Of a stretch of 64,000 nt of DNA, positions 63,761 to 64,000 are shown piece by piece. The position numbers and the translations under genes were made by a program. The number at the start of each line of letters is the position of its first letter. Positions within the stretch are counted from its first letter, which is position 1. The stretch covers positions 177,797 through 241,796 of the forward strand of contig AOLX01000023.1 of the NCBI GenBank assembly GCA_000336895.1. The letters run 5' to 3'. Origin of the DNA: Haloarcula argentinensis DSM 12282 (GTDB taxonomy: Archaea > Halobacteriota > Halobacteria > Halobacteriales > Haloarculaceae). The notes below the pieces were generated by a model. That model was given only the letters and a program-made list of their open reading frames with translations. It ran no database searches and was not told the DNA's origin.

Positions 63761-64000
63761 GCCACGAACTACCACCACTCCGGATATATGGATTACGGGC
63801 GACTATCAATCGAGATAGACGCCCTGATACCCGGGACGATGGTGTGCGCGACTGGCAGGAATCGAATCCACAGGGACCATCCGCTCGTCACGTCTGTTCG
63901 TCGCAGGATGGGTCTGGGCGGATTCGAACCACGGTCACTCCGCGCTGCTTCGTTCCCTGATTCGAATCACCATCTCCCACACAGACACCGCTGGCTCCTC
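63761..64000. other. Terminal stretch with tRNA-like T-arm sequences
   Basis: On the minus strand three TTCGA-containing boxes (GATTCGAATC, GGTTCGAATCC, GGATTCGATTCC) occur within about 110 nt (63855-63965). GTGTCTG and CAGACCC about 70 nt apart could pair as an acceptor-like stem around the first two. D- and anticodon-arms do not form, so I do not call a tRNA. A short frame (63937 upward on the minus strand) may be the end of a gene that starts beyond the window. Confidence 0.35.

Overview
The window is haloarchaeal DNA, most like Haloarcula or a close relative. The evidence is GC-rich coding with acidic proteins, leaderless genes behind TATA boxes, Tat signal peptides and a PGF-CTERM-like anchor. 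It also carries archaeal markers (L10e, NOG1, TrmB, Orc1/Cdc6) beside a bacterial-type class I GAPDH.

Region 1 (1 to about 18.3 kb) is an integrated element that looks like a pleolipovirus provirus of the SNJ2/betapleolipovirus kind. Its left end lies outside the window. A rightward operon of two small proteins and a 538-residue candidate replication protein is followed by a cluster of three hairpins. The leftward block 9632->4690 is a tightly overlapping virion operon: a four-helix membrane protein, a small membrane protein, a large spike with signal peptide and C-terminal anchor, two further membrane proteins and a P-loop NTPase. Between this block and the integrase lie AT-rich cargo genes of unknown function, an Orc1/Cdc6 gene with a relic of a second copy, a HEPN-like protein and a PhiH1-type repressor. 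The repressor faces a perfect 16-bp palindrome, a possible three-way-junction element and a compact operon of two tiny proteins plus a tyrosine integrase.

Region 2 (18.3-20.6 kb) is a scar. A 21-nt direct repeat lies about 55 nt after the integrase and again about 55 nt after a relic integrase C-terminus 2 kb downstream. Between them is an AT-rich multipass membrane protein.

Region 3 (20.6-64 kb) is chromosomal. It contains a cohesin-domain surface protein overlapping a Tat-exported metallophosphoesterase with a C-terminal dockerin; an HprK-like kinase; EngB and NOG1 GTPases; DUF389 and SIMPL proteins; a sensor kinase with a receiver domain; hisE, pdxT, PrsW and riboflavin synthase; pgk and gap; Hsp20, an ATP-grasp enzyme, a universal stress protein, L10e and a glutathione-transferase-like enzyme; and a pilin.

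A starch/maltodextrin cluster follows: TrmB-type regulator, GH15, ABC ATPase, GH13, binding protein and two permeases. The rest holds a sugar nucleotidyltransferase, DUF429, two tandem cold-shock proteins, a frameshifted histidine kinase, a D-lactate dehydrogenase-type fusion, a methyltransferase, tRNA-Phe and small zinc-ribbon proteins.

Three points stand out. The integrase operon has an unusual control region. A cohesin and a dockerin are encoded next to each other. At four loci the end of a gene, including its stop codon, has been duplicated in tandem.
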